In this document: positions 47,901 to 56,149 of the stretch, in pieces | Layout of the letters: every line of letters begins with the position of its first letter | Numbering within the stretch: position 1 is the stretch's first letter | DNA from: Verrucomicrobiales bacterium | GTDB lineage: Bacteria > Verrucomicrobiota > Verrucomicrobiia > Verrucomicrobiales > DEV007 | NCBI GenBank assembly: GCA_002698785.1 | Contig: PAAG01000047.1 | Coordinates: 372,001-436,000, forward strand | Direction: 5' to 3' | DNA: 64,000 bases | Program-made: the position numbers and the translations under genes | The notes under the pieces: model-generated | Seen by the model: only the letters and a program-made list of their open reading frames with translations | Database searches by the model: none | Told to the model about the DNA's origin: nothing

Positions 47901-48613
47901 GAGCCGAGAAACTCGTAGACCAGGGCGGAAAAAAAGCCTCCGAGGCATCAAAACAGTTCAGTCAGGCCCAGCAAAGCCAGTCTCGATCCGAGGAGCGAGG
48001 CGAAGTTCAGGAAGGCGAGATTTCTCGTGATACCCGAAACTCAATGCAACGCGGCAAGGGTTCTCAAGAGCAATCGCAAAACCTCTTTCAACAAGCAGCT
48101 CAATCGCTTGCCCAAACATCTGAGTCCATTGGCCAGACCATGGATGGCCTTGAACCCTCAGACATGGACGAGCGGATCACCAACAGTGAAGATCTCGCGA
48201 AGGGATTTGATGAAGTCTCCGAATCATCCCAGTCCGAGAACTCTTCGGAAGCTGCTCAAAAATCCCAGCAGGCAGCTTCCTCTCTCCAACAGCTTGCTCA
48301 AGCCGCGATGCAGCAACTGGGTAATCCCCCGAATCCGAACCAGCCACAGGGCCAACCGCAGCCGCCCATGACCATGGGAGAGCCTGATACACTAACATTA
48401 AACGAAAGCGGCGAGAAAACTGCCGATATCGACGGAAGCGGAATTCCCCCAGAGCTGCAGAACATGGGAATCAGCGCAGAAGACTGGGCCCGCTTCAAAG
48501 GGGCCCTGATCGGAGGAAATGCCACCGCCATCGAGACAGAACTTCCCGCCGAATATCGAGAGCTGGTGGGCAGGTATTTCCAAGTGATCGCAAAAGAAGC
48601 AGCCGCCCGTTAG
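44948..48613 (+). CDS. DUF4175-like membrane protein with long Gln/Glu-rich coiled coil
   Basis: 1221 residues; start GTG 44948 (3 bp after the previous stop) or ATG 44963. Hydrophobic helices are at about 38-56, 68-88 and 160-180. A region of beta-sandwich-like repeats (about 200-510) contains VTYDYPEYTGLEDG, as in DUF4175 proteins. From about 535 to 1110 the sequence is almost entirely charged and Gln-rich, with strong coiled-coil character (RREIEEQVREAKRELERAQDEM, QQQQVAQQLGQMLKDN). A low-complexity Pro/Gln stretch (NPPNPNQPQGQPQPP) precedes a short C-terminal helix with AEYRELVGRYFQVIA. It is probably a long periplasmic rod or scaffold (inference). Confidence 0.8.
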   Translation: MNTTPMSSLEAAFNQLPAPIVDKLQSMINRVRRLLFIRGLCATIASALVCLLLIMAIDASFTLFSSSARWALSLAALGVTLATAWWFLIRPLSRKFTLTHMARILEIRHPELQERISTAVELLSSEDPESVRGSEELIGAVVESAVEDVDTVDPRSEFRPAKATKFIIASGICLAIVLLLLAIWPRQSWTLLTRALAPHLDIGNAWASSLVIAPGDIRIAKSSPVTIEVSVKHKRLKRAEVRRKLEDGTESIERMTLIGEEPDGTKKFSLTFPNVDENFDYRVRAGSAVSEFYQVSTVDPPAVEHLTVTYDYPEYTGLEDGASQSETGEIRAVQHTRVKVTAQLNKPAWTAKLYVNEANEMGTPLVEENTATWEFELLAGLNGTWRIELTDEEGFSNEPVEHPITSLPDKPPIVQIYNPVLRELRLKPTERLPIESTVVEDFGFSDVALLVTPQGAKEPQVILQSLPTTTNRAENYQSSASLDLSSLELEEGQNRIGVQVQVRDNRPTDYEGPGTGTSETIFITLDKKARSLADQAIEAQRREIEEQVREAKRELERAQDEMRRTEQELSRSNEVNERARERLDEFSERTDSARNKLDQIAATLNNSMFQPQSDKARSLAENPVSEAREKADLIPVTDEKQERLAEARQSREKIEEAIRGVDELAKEMKSAEDDYRAISKLNDLANRQQELAMQANDLAEKNREESSQNSQRDEQAQRQIDQQQRRELEQFRKQQQQVAQQLGQMLKDNQAALAEVLEQEKQRAENLAQQAQALAEQQENLRNINEAALSEKGDAQTPLTEELLNQLEKMQSALAEDAAAKAAAEKEAASNTAEQNTEDSAKQQQELTASLEQSAEQAKQAAEGLKERNLDQAKQAASQAKDSLAQAAQQEASKETTQDASSTEGEKGEPESKSNEASSSSELAERQEAISEQIEAIQRGDLQEALAAMEEQLNREAESLQDQTDGFEETLQNLQQNAAKSQADRAEKLVDQGGKKASEASKQFSQAQQSQSRSEERGEVQEGEISRDTRNSMQRGKGSQEQSQNLFQQAAQSLAQTSESIGQTMDGLEPSDMDERITNSEDLAKGFDEVSESSQSENSSEAAQKSQQAASSLQQLAQAAMQQLGNPPNPNQPQGQPQPPMTMGEPDTLTLNESGEKTADIDGSGIPPELQNMGISAEDWARFKGALIGGNATAIETELPAEYRELVGRYFQVIAKEAAAR

Positions 48614-48623
48614 GACCCCTGAA

Positions 48624-49682
48624 ATGAAATCTCTCCTCCCCCTCCTCACCTGCCTCTCCCTCACCTGCGGCATTGCCCGTTCGCAATCTCAATCGAATGC
48701 GGTATTCCTCCGTCATCAGAAAGATGTGGAGAACGCAGTGGAAAACGCTCTTGTTTTTCTCGCTTCCAATCAGGCCGAGGATGGAACGTACAACGACTCG
48801 TATGGGCGTTCGGTGGGGGTAGTCTCCCTTGTGGGAATGGCGTTTCTCTCCGCGGGCCATACACCCGGTTACGGAAAATACGCGGAGAACCTGGAAAGAT
48901 GCATCAATTACGTCCTCGACAGCCAGCGCCCTAACAATCTCCTCGACAAGGGCGACTCCGGACATGGATTGATGTATGCGCACACCATCGCCACCCTCTT
49001 CCTTTCCGAGTGCAGCGGCATGGTCGAGCCTGAATTGCAGGAACGAATGGACTCCATCTTATCGAAATCGACAAAGCTGATTCTTGAAGCCCAGTCCGTC
49101 CCTAAGAACGACAAGCACGAAGGCGGATGGCGCTACAAGCCCGATTCCCGGGATTCCGACCTTTCCTGCAGCGGCTGGGCCCTCATGGCCCTTCGATCCG
49201 CGAAACTCAACGGAGCAAATGTGCCTGACGAAGCCATAGAGAAAGCGGTAGGATATGTGTTAAGCAACCATTCTCCTGAAGAAGGTCGATTTGGATACAC
49301 CGATCCCTGGGGACACTCCGAGACCCTGACAGGTTGCGGATTACTTTGCCTCGAATTGTGCGGTTACCACGGCACTGACTCTACCTATCGATCCGGCGAC
49401 TTTATACTGAAACATCGCCAGCAGATTTTGAACAACGCGCACGAATACTACGCAAATTACTACAACTCCCAGGCCATGTTTCAATTGGGAGGAAAGTTCT
49501 GGGCGCAATATGCCGACTGGATGTACACGGAATACCTCTCAAAACAGCAATCAAACGGGTCATGGACAAACGGCCGAAACGGAGCCACCTACAGCACATC
49601 GATGATGGTGCTGTCATTCACCGTCCCTTATCGTCAATTGCCAATTTATCAGCGTGACGAGACCGTTGACGAAACCCCGTGA
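48624..49682 (+). CDS. Secreted terpene-cyclase-like toroid protein of the moxR operon
   Basis: 352 residues with a signal peptide (LLPLLTCLSLTCGIARS). The mature protein consists of prenyltransferase/squalene-cyclase-like repeats: NALVFLASNQAEDGTYND, INYVLDSQRPNNLLDKGDSGHG, GWALMALRSAKLNG, YVLSNHSPEEGRFGYTDPWG, and WTNGRNGATYSTSMMVLSFT. A periplasmic alpha/alpha toroid is predicted, with no DxDD or DxxD prenyl-pyrophosphate motif, so catalysis is doubtful. It resembles the C-terminal part of the 4597-6480 protein. It starts 11 bp after the DUF4175-like gene and overlaps the GTG of lipB's longer frame. Confidence 0.85.
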   Translation: MKSLLPLLTCLSLTCGIARSQSQSNAVFLRHQKDVENAVENALVFLASNQAEDGTYNDSYGRSVGVVSLVGMAFLSAGHTPGYGKYAENLERCINYVLDSQRPNNLLDKGDSGHGLMYAHTIATLFLSECSGMVEPELQERMDSILSKSTKLILEAQSVPKNDKHEGGWRYKPDSRDSDLSCSGWALMALRSAKLNGANVPDEAIEKAVGYVLSNHSPEEGRFGYTDPWGHSETLTGCGLLCLELCGYHGTDSTYRSGDFILKHRQQILNNAHEYYANYYNSQAMFQLGGKFWAQYADWMYTEYLSKQQSNGSWTNGRNGATYSTSMMVLSFTVPYRQLPIYQRDETVDETP

Positions 49683-49699
49683 TTCAGGATTGTTCCATC

Positions 49700-50326
49700 A
49701 TGGATTTCAAATGGTTAGGAAGAGTCTCCTACTCTGATGGGCTGGAGCTACAAACCGAGTTGGTCGAAAAACGGCAACGGGGCGAGGTTGAGGACACGGT
49801 ACTCCTCCTCGAGCACGAACCCGTCTACACCATTGGCAGAACGCGAGACCGCTCCAGCCTTCGGGACGCGCAGAGCCTCCCCCACCCGGTTTTCGAGATA
49901 AACAGGGGCGGACAAGCCACTTTCCACGGCCCCGGGCAGCTAGTCGGCTACCTGATCCTGGACCTCACCGAGTATGGAAAAGACCTGCATACCTATCTTC
50001 GACAGATAGAGCGCTTCCTGATTGATTTTACCTCCGAATTTGGTATGGATGCGGTGAGCAGGGAAGGTCTTACCGGCGTCTGGATCGAGAATCGAAAACT
50101 GGCGTCCATTGGGGTTGGAGTGCGGAAGTGGGTGTCTATGCACGGCTTCGGGTTGAACGTCTCCAGCGACCTGTCCGGTTACGCGGCCATCACCCCCTGC
50201 GGTATATCCGATGTCACAATGACTTCCATTGAAATTGAATCCAAGCAATCCCTGACCGTGCAAGACGCAGCGGCCAGGATTCAACCGCACATCAGGCAGG
50301 CTCTGGATCAGCTTCGGGGCGCGTAA
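49700..50326 (+). CDS. lipB: Octanoyltransferase LipB
   Basis: About 208 residues from ATG 49700; the longer frame starts at GTG 49679, overlapping the previous stop as GTGA. LipB moves octanoate from acyl carrier protein to lipoyl domains. Motifs: LLEHEPVYTIGR, RGGQATFHGPGQLVGYLILDL in pieces, the catalytic Lys in NRKLASIGVG, and the catalytic Cys in ITPCGISDVTMTS. Length is usual. It is encoded at the end of the moxR run, with no lipA nearby, so co-transcription may be incidental. Confidence 0.95.
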   Translation: MDFKWLGRVSYSDGLELQTELVEKRQRGEVEDTVLLLEHEPVYTIGRTRDRSSLRDAQSLPHPVFEINRGGQATFHGPGQLVGYLILDLTEYGKDLHTYLRQIERFLIDFTSEFGMDAVSREGLTGVWIENRKLASIGVGVRKWVSMHGFGLNVSSDLSGYAAITPCGISDVTMTSIEIESKQSLTVQDAAARIQPHIRQALDQLRGA

Positions 50327-50372
50327 TTCCGTCTGTAAGAATTTCGCGCGTAATCCGTATTTTGGGCATCGA

Positions 50373-52289
50373 ATGTATTTGGTCGCGGTAAATCTGGAAA
50401 ATCCACGAGAAATGACGGTCGCTCAGGCCGTCAATGGCCGCCCTATCCGCGTCGGAAGAAAACCCGAAAGTCTCCCCGAAGAAAACGTCGACCTTCTCCG
50501 TATCACTTGGAATGACCGGCTCGTGAGCCGAAATCACCTGAAGGTTCTGCGCGACGGTCAGTCTCTGTCGCTGGAACGCCTTCCAGCTCTGACTGGGCGA
50601 AGTACCCCGAACGGATTGTATACCAATTGCGCACCACAAGACCGAAAATTACTGGAAGAGCCATATCAACTCGGTTTGGGGGATTCCGTCGTCATCGGCG
50701 CGAAAGGATCGACTGCAATCTACTGGCTTCAATCGCTGAAGGATCTTGATCAGGCCATCGAGGAATACAGGGATCAACTTGAGAAAGAAAAAGAACAGTT
50801 CGAAGATTCCACCGTCCAGATTCAGGACTACGACGAGGTCGAATTGTTGGACGAATACAGCCTACGGCTCCAGCTCAAGCTCCTTCAGCAGGAACTCCCC
50901 GAGCAGGTCCTGGCAGGATGGTCCGACGATGAGGACTTGTACAGTCGAGCCTCAGTCTTTCTGGAAAACGCTCTCCCTGGCCAGAAAGGAGTTTCCGCCA
51001 TTTTTATCGCTCTCGAACAAACCGAAGACGGAGTTGGTTTTGAAGTTCTGAATCGCGATCCCCTTGCCAGAGCGGATTTTCGGCCCAGCCGAACGCTCCT
51101 GAGAAAAATCAATATCGCGTCAAATTCCGCCACAGACCTCCACATCTGGCAATCCAAAGACAATTCCCAGGTGTTCACCGCAGATAGCCTCGGGGATGAA
51201 GTCGACTGGGTCATCATTCTCCCGGTAGCTGGCCTGAACGAGAGTGCCCGTATCTACAAGGACCAGGCCCGTCGTCCGGTCTATCTCTATGTCGAAACGC
51301 GACTCGCTTCCGAAACAGCTGCGGCTGCTTTTGTCCCGTTCCTTCGCCTCATTGGCTCACTGGTCGCCAGCCTCCTGTCCGCACGGGCAGACCAGAAATT
51401 GCAGGACCAGATGTCAGCATACTTCTCGCCAGGACTCAGAAAGGTCCTTCGAGTGCAGGACCAATCCGTCCTCGAGCCCGCCATGGTCGATTGTACCGTC
51501 ATGTTTGCTGACCGACGGGGCCACTCGCGCATGCTCGAACTGGCAAAATCCGACGAAGAGATCCTGGATCGCCTCGAGGAAAACCAAAGGGTTGTCGGCA
51601 TGATCACCGAAGAGATTTTCAACAGCCGTGGGGTGGTGACCGATTTTGCGGGAGACGGCGCATTGGGCCTCTGGGGCTGGCCGAATATCGGAGCTTCCGA
51701 TGAAATCCACGCAGTCGCTGCTGTAGAAGCAGCGGAAAAGATCATCCAGCAACTCTCCGACCGGGTGATCTACGAAGAAGAACAGGACCGGAAAATGGCC
51801 GCAGTTCGTATCGGCCTCAGCTCCGGAAGAATCGCGGTCGGTAAAACAGGCCCGGCTCAACAGTGGCACATTTCAGTGTTCGGCTCAGTTGCGAATCTGG
51901 GAGCGCGACTCGAGCGAATTGCCAAGGAATTCAGAATTCCAGTTCTGCTATCCGACGAAACCTACCAACGGGTCCTCAACCACGGGAAGCGCCAGTTTCG
52001 GAGACTTTGCCTGATTCGCCCGGCTGGGTTTGAGGAGTCATACCCGATTTACGAGCTCGTATTGCCCAAAAAGTTGGGTGGATCCGGTATTTCCAAAGCG
52101 GATGCCAAACGATACGATTCCGCACTCGATCTCTTTCTCGACGAAAAATGGGACGATGCCATCGACACTCTAGATTCACTACCCGACGATGATCCTGCAA
52201 CCGCATGGCTCAAATCTCGAGCGATCTCGTTCCGCCACACCCCTCCTCCCCCCGGATGGGACGGCTCAATTCAAAGCCTTACAAAATAG
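50373..52289 (+). CDS. FHA domain / class III nucleotide cyclase
   Basis: 638 residues. The N-terminus (about 10-115) reads as an FHA domain (IRVGRKPESLP, DRLVSRNHLKVL), which binds phosphothreonine. A short coiled coil (about 122-150) and a GAF-like segment (about 180-340) precede a class III cyclase domain (about 368-560): TVMFADRRGHSRM and DFAGDGALGLWG give the two metal Asp; VFGSVANLGARLERIA gives the transition-state Asn and Arg. The usual Lys/Asp substrate pair appears changed (Asp and Ser), so the product nucleotide is uncertain. It lacks transmembrane helices. The kinase gene overlaps its 3' end; the kinase may phosphorylate the FHA ligand (inference). Confidence 0.88.
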   Translation: MYLVAVNLENPREMTVAQAVNGRPIRVGRKPESLPEENVDLLRITWNDRLVSRNHLKVLRDGQSLSLERLPALTGRSTPNGLYTNCAPQDRKLLEEPYQLGLGDSVVIGAKGSTAIYWLQSLKDLDQAIEEYRDQLEKEKEQFEDSTVQIQDYDEVELLDEYSLRLQLKLLQQELPEQVLAGWSDDEDLYSRASVFLENALPGQKGVSAIFIALEQTEDGVGFEVLNRDPLARADFRPSRTLLRKINIASNSATDLHIWQSKDNSQVFTADSLGDEVDWVIILPVAGLNESARIYKDQARRPVYLYVETRLASETAAAAFVPFLRLIGSLVASLLSARADQKLQDQMSAYFSPGLRKVLRVQDQSVLEPAMVDCTVMFADRRGHSRMLELAKSDEEILDRLEENQRVVGMITEEIFNSRGVVTDFAGDGALGLWGWPNIGASDEIHAVAAVEAAEKIIQQLSDRVIYEEEQDRKMAAVRIGLSSGRIAVGKTGPAQQWHISVFGSVANLGARLERIAKEFRIPVLLSDETYQRVLNHGKRQFRRLCLIRPAGFEESYPIYELVLPKKLGGSGISKADAKRYDSALDLFLDEKWDDAIDTLDSLPDDDPATAWLKSRAISFRHTPPPPGWDGSIQSLTK

Positions 52290-54484
52290 CGACCGTGCAA
52301 CCGATCGATAACGTCAAGATCAAAGACTATCAGATACACCTTCCTCCACTTGGGGAAGGTGCCTATGGTCAGGTCTATCGCGCGACCTATCGAGGCCTCT
52401 CGGAGCGCGCCTTGAAGATCTTTCGTCCCGGAGCAGTCGATCTCGCCACCATGGCGCGGGAACTTGAGAAACTTTCCCAGGTCGCCGAGCACCCGGGCAT
52501 CGTTACCCTTCACGATTTTGATCTACTCAGCGATTTCCCATACTATGCGATGGGGCTTCATGCTGATCAACGCTCCGACGGCACATGGGAAACTCGAACG
52601 CTCGAGCGACTCTGCGGCCACGTCGATCACCGCGAAGGCTGGAGACTGCTCAGAGACATTGCCGACTCCCTCGCCTATCTGCACCGGCACCATATTGTCC
52701 ACTGCGACATTAAGCCATCTAACATTCTACTAACAGACGAGACTCCACTCCATACCAAGATCTGTGACTTTGGCCAGAGCAGAGGGAACGCCGCAGAAGG
52801 TTTTCAGCCGGTCGGAACTCCTCTCTATGCCAGTCCCGAACAGCTGAGAAACCCTCGCGAATCATCCGAGGGAAGAGGTTTCCGCTGGGACGTTTACAGC
52901 TTTGGAGTGGTCTCCTTTAAACTCCTCACCGGTCAGCTTCCCCGACTGCAGGCCCTTGCCGAAGCAGAAAGAAAGAGCTTCGATCCTGACTCCACTCTCA
53001 CCGAGGCCAGCCTCGAAGCTACTCTCGCTGAAAGCGGTGAGCCGATTAAAGGCGAGCAGCTTGCAACGCTAACCGAAGCGGTCGAAGAGATCACATGGCC
53101 GTCAGATTTCTACGTCCCATCCTCTCGTAAGGAGCTAATCGAACAATGCCTCAGCCTCGATCCTCAGGACCGTCCTGCGGACATGCGGGAAGTCCTCAGC
53201 CGCATGCAGGAGATCGAACAGCAGCAGGTCGTAAAACGCGCCCGTCGCCTGAACACGATTTTCGCCACCCTCTTGGTGGTTGCTATCTGGGCCTCCGGCT
53301 TTGCCTTTGTTCAAGCCCAGCGAGCGAAAACCGCGAACGAAGAAATGATCGTCAAGAAACAGGAGTCAGATAAGAATGCCGATGCAGCATTCGATTTGAT
53401 GCTTCTGTTCATGGACGAACTGAACAAGGGAGATTTCTCCGTAGGTAGCGACGGGGAGCAGCGTCTTCACGCAATCGTCGCAGAAAATGCCTCTACCTTT
53501 CTGGAGAAGCGCTCGAAGGATCGGCAAAACTCGACTCCTATCCTGCGCCTTTCCGCACAGACCGCCTCGACTCAGGGGAAAACAGCCTTGGCACAGGGCG
53601 ATCTCGATACGGCCTTGAAGCATTTCACCAATGCCTACGAGATCCGCTCCAAACTCGCAGATGATGCAAACCTTTCTTCAAGCCTCGGCCACGCCGCGGC
53701 CAGGGACTTGATGGAAATTGGGCGAATCCACGAAGCGAACCGCGATTATAAAAAAGCGGTGAAAGCCTATTCCGAAGCCCTGGAGTGGAGATCTCACATT
53801 GTGTCCGAAGACGGTATATTCTCACTGTCACAAATCAGAGAATTCGCCGGTCCTTACAAAGCACTCGCCCGGGTGTATGCGCTCGAAGGCGAGACCAAAC
53901 TCGGCGTCACTACCTTGGATGAATTCCTTGCCATTCTGGATGACCGAATTGAAGACGGAGAACCAGCAGACATTCCCGGTTACGCCATCGTCGCAATCAG
54001 CGTTCTGGAATTAAAGGGAGCAATTCAGTTCGGCGCTGACGACCTCGTAGGAGCTTCTGCCACCTATCAGGACATGATGGAACTGGCAGAATCACTGGAT
54101 GAGGCACCCCCGACAATCGAAGAAGAGGCCCGGAACAATTTTGTAAAGGCAGTCCACTATCTTGGCCAGATCCAGTTGAAACAGAAACAACCGGAGGCAG
54201 CTCTGGCTCTCTTTCGACGGGAAATCGAACTCCTCGAAGAAGAATCACGCCGGCGACCCTACAATCCGGATATCAAGGTCTCACTCGCAGAAGCATTCTA
54301 TCTCGCGTCTCAATGCCTCGATCTCACAGATCCTACCTCGCGGTCCCTGGCTATTTTCTACCTCGAACAAGCCGTCTCCCTTACGACTAGCCTGCCTTCA
54401 GAGGTCCGCAACCGCCCCGAAGTCCAGGCCAGCATGCTCCGCTACAACGATCGTTTATCTACGATTCTGGAAAAAGACGAGTAG
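52256..54484 (+). CDS. Ser/Thr protein kinase with transmembrane helix and TPR-like region
   Basis: About 742 residues from ATG 52256, which overlaps the cyclase gene by 34 bp; in-frame ATG 52205 and GTG 52295 are alternatives. Kinase domain about 24-305: GEGAYGQVYR (Gly loop), RALKIF (Lys), VHCDIKPSNILL (catalytic Asp), CDFGQS and GTPLYASPEQL. The catalytic loop is HCD rather than HRD. One helix at about 335-355 (TLLVVAIWASGFAFVQ) leads to a TPR-like helical region (about 440-730; KAVKAYSEALEWRSHI). The domain after the helix should be periplasmic. Its end overlaps the convergent gene by 26 bp. Confidence 0.9.
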   Translation: MGRLNSKPYKIATVQPIDNVKIKDYQIHLPPLGEGAYGQVYRATYRGLSERALKIFRPGAVDLATMARELEKLSQVAEHPGIVTLHDFDLLSDFPYYAMGLHADQRSDGTWETRTLERLCGHVDHREGWRLLRDIADSLAYLHRHHIVHCDIKPSNILLTDETPLHTKICDFGQSRGNAAEGFQPVGTPLYASPEQLRNPRESSEGRGFRWDVYSFGVVSFKLLTGQLPRLQALAEAERKSFDPDSTLTEASLEATLAESGEPIKGEQLATLTEAVEEITWPSDFYVPSSRKELIEQCLSLDPQDRPADMREVLSRMQEIEQQQVVKRARRLNTIFATLLVVAIWASGFAFVQAQRAKTANEEMIVKKQESDKNADAAFDLMLLFMDELNKGDFSVGSDGEQRLHAIVAENASTFLEKRSKDRQNSTPILRLSAQTASTQGKTALAQGDLDTALKHFTNAYEIRSKLADDANLSSSLGHAAARDLMEIGRIHEANRDYKKAVKAYSEALEWRSHIVSEDGIFSLSQIREFAGPYKALARVYALEGETKLGVTTLDEFLAILDDRIEDGEPADIPGYAIVAISVLELKGAIQFGADDLVGASATYQDMMELAESLDEAPPTIEEEARNNFVKAVHYLGQIQLKQKQPEAALALFRREIELLEEESRRRPYNPDIKVSLAEAFYLASQCLDLTDPTSRSLAIFYLEQAVSLTTSLPSEVRNRPEVQASMLRYNDRLSTILEKDE

Positions 54485-55019
54485 TCGTAGTCTCTTTCCA
54501 GAGCAGCGATTCGCCCTCCAACCCATGCTCTTGGAGAGCTTCAAAGATCTGATCAAAGGTGGGTTCTACAATACCTTCCTCTTCCAGCTGTTTATCGTCT
54601 GCAGGTTGGTCGGGCAGCACTTCCCTGGCAATCCACCAACAGGCCCAGGCACGCCAACTGCGGAGGTCTCTCCGAGGCTCGACCATCCGAGTTGCGAGAT
54701 GTTGAAAGTGCCGACGCGGATTCCCCAGGAACCAATCGTCACGCGAATTCTCCAGAATGTACCGCATCGCCTGATAAGGAAGCGGCCACTCCAGTAGTTC
54801 CACTTCATCCCCCCGAAGGTCCGCGGAGAAAGCCCGATTCAACATCAAAATCGCCTGAGCAGGCAGGCCCTGTCGCCACAACGACTGCCCACACTCCAAA
54901 GCTTTCAGATAAAAAGCACCGCCCCTATCTTTGCCACATACCTTCATCGAAGAGGCCCGAAGAACCTCCGATGACACAGGTAAAGCCGGACAAGTAGGAA
55001 CATCTTCGAGAAAACCCAT
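54459..55019 (-). CDS. Conserved-looking helical protein, unknown function
   Basis: About 186 residues; ATG 55017-55019 overlaps the stop of the LOG gene (TGATG), indicating translational coupling. Helical, Trp- and Arg-rich, with motif-like stretches GGAFYLKALECGQSLWRQGLPAQ, NPRRHFQHLATRMVEPRRDLRSWRAW in pieces, and a short acidic end. Family not recognised. It is last in the seven-gene minus-strand operon, and its stop region overlaps the kinase gene by 26 bp on the other strand. Confidence 0.65.
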   Translation of the reverse strand: MGFLEDVPTCPALPVSSEVLRASSMKVCGKDRGGAFYLKALECGQSLWRQGLPAQAILMLNRAFSADLRGDEVELLEWPLPYQAMRYILENSRDDWFLGNPRRHFQHLATRMVEPRRDLRSWRAWACWWIAREVLPDQPADDKQLEEEGIVEPTFDQIFEALQEHGLEGESLLWKETTTTRLFPES

Positions 55020-56140
55020 CAATTCGAAACCTCCTTTGGCGAATGCGATACAATCGCCTCAACAACCTCATCTGGTTCTTCACAGAGCAACAACATCGAC
55101 TCATATTGTTGCCCTGACGCCAGGCTCGCCAGTGTAGAGAAAATCCCGGTTGTCTCTTCATACCTCTCCCGCCCAAGGAAAACCATCGGACTGACACAGC
55201 CAAATGTCGCATAATGGTTCTGTGCAGCGTCCATAAAGATCTCCTGCGTCGTTCCCGCGCTGCCAGGAGCATAAATAACACCGTAAGTCGCCACCGCCAG
55301 CAGCCCATCTTCTCGCAGCCCATTGCTGAAATATTTCGCAATGTAACGAGAAAACAGATTACTCGGCTCGTGCCCATAGAACCAGGTAGGAATAGCAACA
55401 CTCGAAGCACCATCAGGATGCAGATCGAGCACTCGTAGAGCAGCATCCGTGTATCCCCTGTCCGAATACACAGGTGCTGAAGACAACTCTCCCAAGGCCT
55501 CCTCTAGCAAATCGTCCTCCGCATTCGAAATCCAAGCGCCGAGATTGGCAGCCTCCATGATTCCCGGGCCACCTCCACTTGCGATAAAGTATCCTCGCCG
55601 TGTCAGTGCACGTGCGATACGAACCACCTTTTTATAGAAAGGATCAGTTCGTGGGGTCCCATGACCTCCCATGATCGCAACGACCTTTTTCTGCCCTCCG
55701 TCCTCTATCCGACCTTCCAACAGATCGTTTAGACCGTCATCGACCGCATGGTCATGCAAGCGCTGGCATAAAGCTTCCATAACATTTGGTCGATGCCGCC
55801 CCCTTTCGACAAAGTGGTCGTAGATCCTCTTATCGAGAGACTTATCTTCTTCTGTTGTCCACCCCTCCGAGAGTTCTTCCCGCGTATACAGTTTTGGACG
55901 ATAGGGATTGTACGGTAGTCGCGGCAAACGGGGAAAAATCATGCCCCCGCCTTCCCGAATCCTTTCTTGAAATGCCAATGAAGGAAACCGGCACCCGAGA
56001 AACACAGCCCCTGCCAGACGAACGTGAGACCAGTCTATCGTGACGTCACCAAGGTTTAGCCCCTGAATAACACAATCGGTCAGCTCATGCTCTCGCTCCA
56101 GAAAGGCGATAAGATCGTCAATCTCGTGAATTTCTCTCAT
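55019..56140 (-). CDS. LOG-family-like Rossmann nucleotide-binding protein
   Basis: 373 residues. The core (about 150-340) has LOG/lysine-decarboxylase-like motifs: VVAIMGGHGTPRTD, YFIASGGGPGIMEAANLGA (about 208-226) and YAPGSAGTTQEIF (about 291-303, normally PGGxGTxxE). LOG proteins release cytokinin bases or more generally cleave ribose-5'-phosphate from nucleotide monophosphates. The N-terminal 130 residues form an extra domain. The Gly to Ser change in the PGG motif may alter activity. It lies between the CBM9-like gene and the helical protein, with 9-bp and overlapping junctions. Confidence 0.82.
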   Translation of the reverse strand: MREIHEIDDLIAFLEREHELTDCVIQGLNLGDVTIDWSHVRLAGAVFLGCRFPSLAFQERIREGGGMIFPRLPRLPYNPYRPKLYTREELSEGWTTEEDKSLDKRIYDHFVERGRHRPNVMEALCQRLHDHAVDDGLNDLLEGRIEDGGQKKVVAIMGGHGTPRTDPFYKKVVRIARALTRRGYFIASGGGPGIMEAANLGAWISNAEDDLLEEALGELSSAPVYSDRGYTDAALRVLDLHPDGASSVAIPTWFYGHEPSNLFSRYIAKYFSNGLREDGLLAVATYGVIYAPGSAGTTQEIFMDAAQNHYATFGCVSPMVFLGRERYEETTGIFSTLASLASGQQYESMLLLCEEPDEVVEAIVSHSPKEVSN

Positions 56141-56149
56141 CCAACCAAT

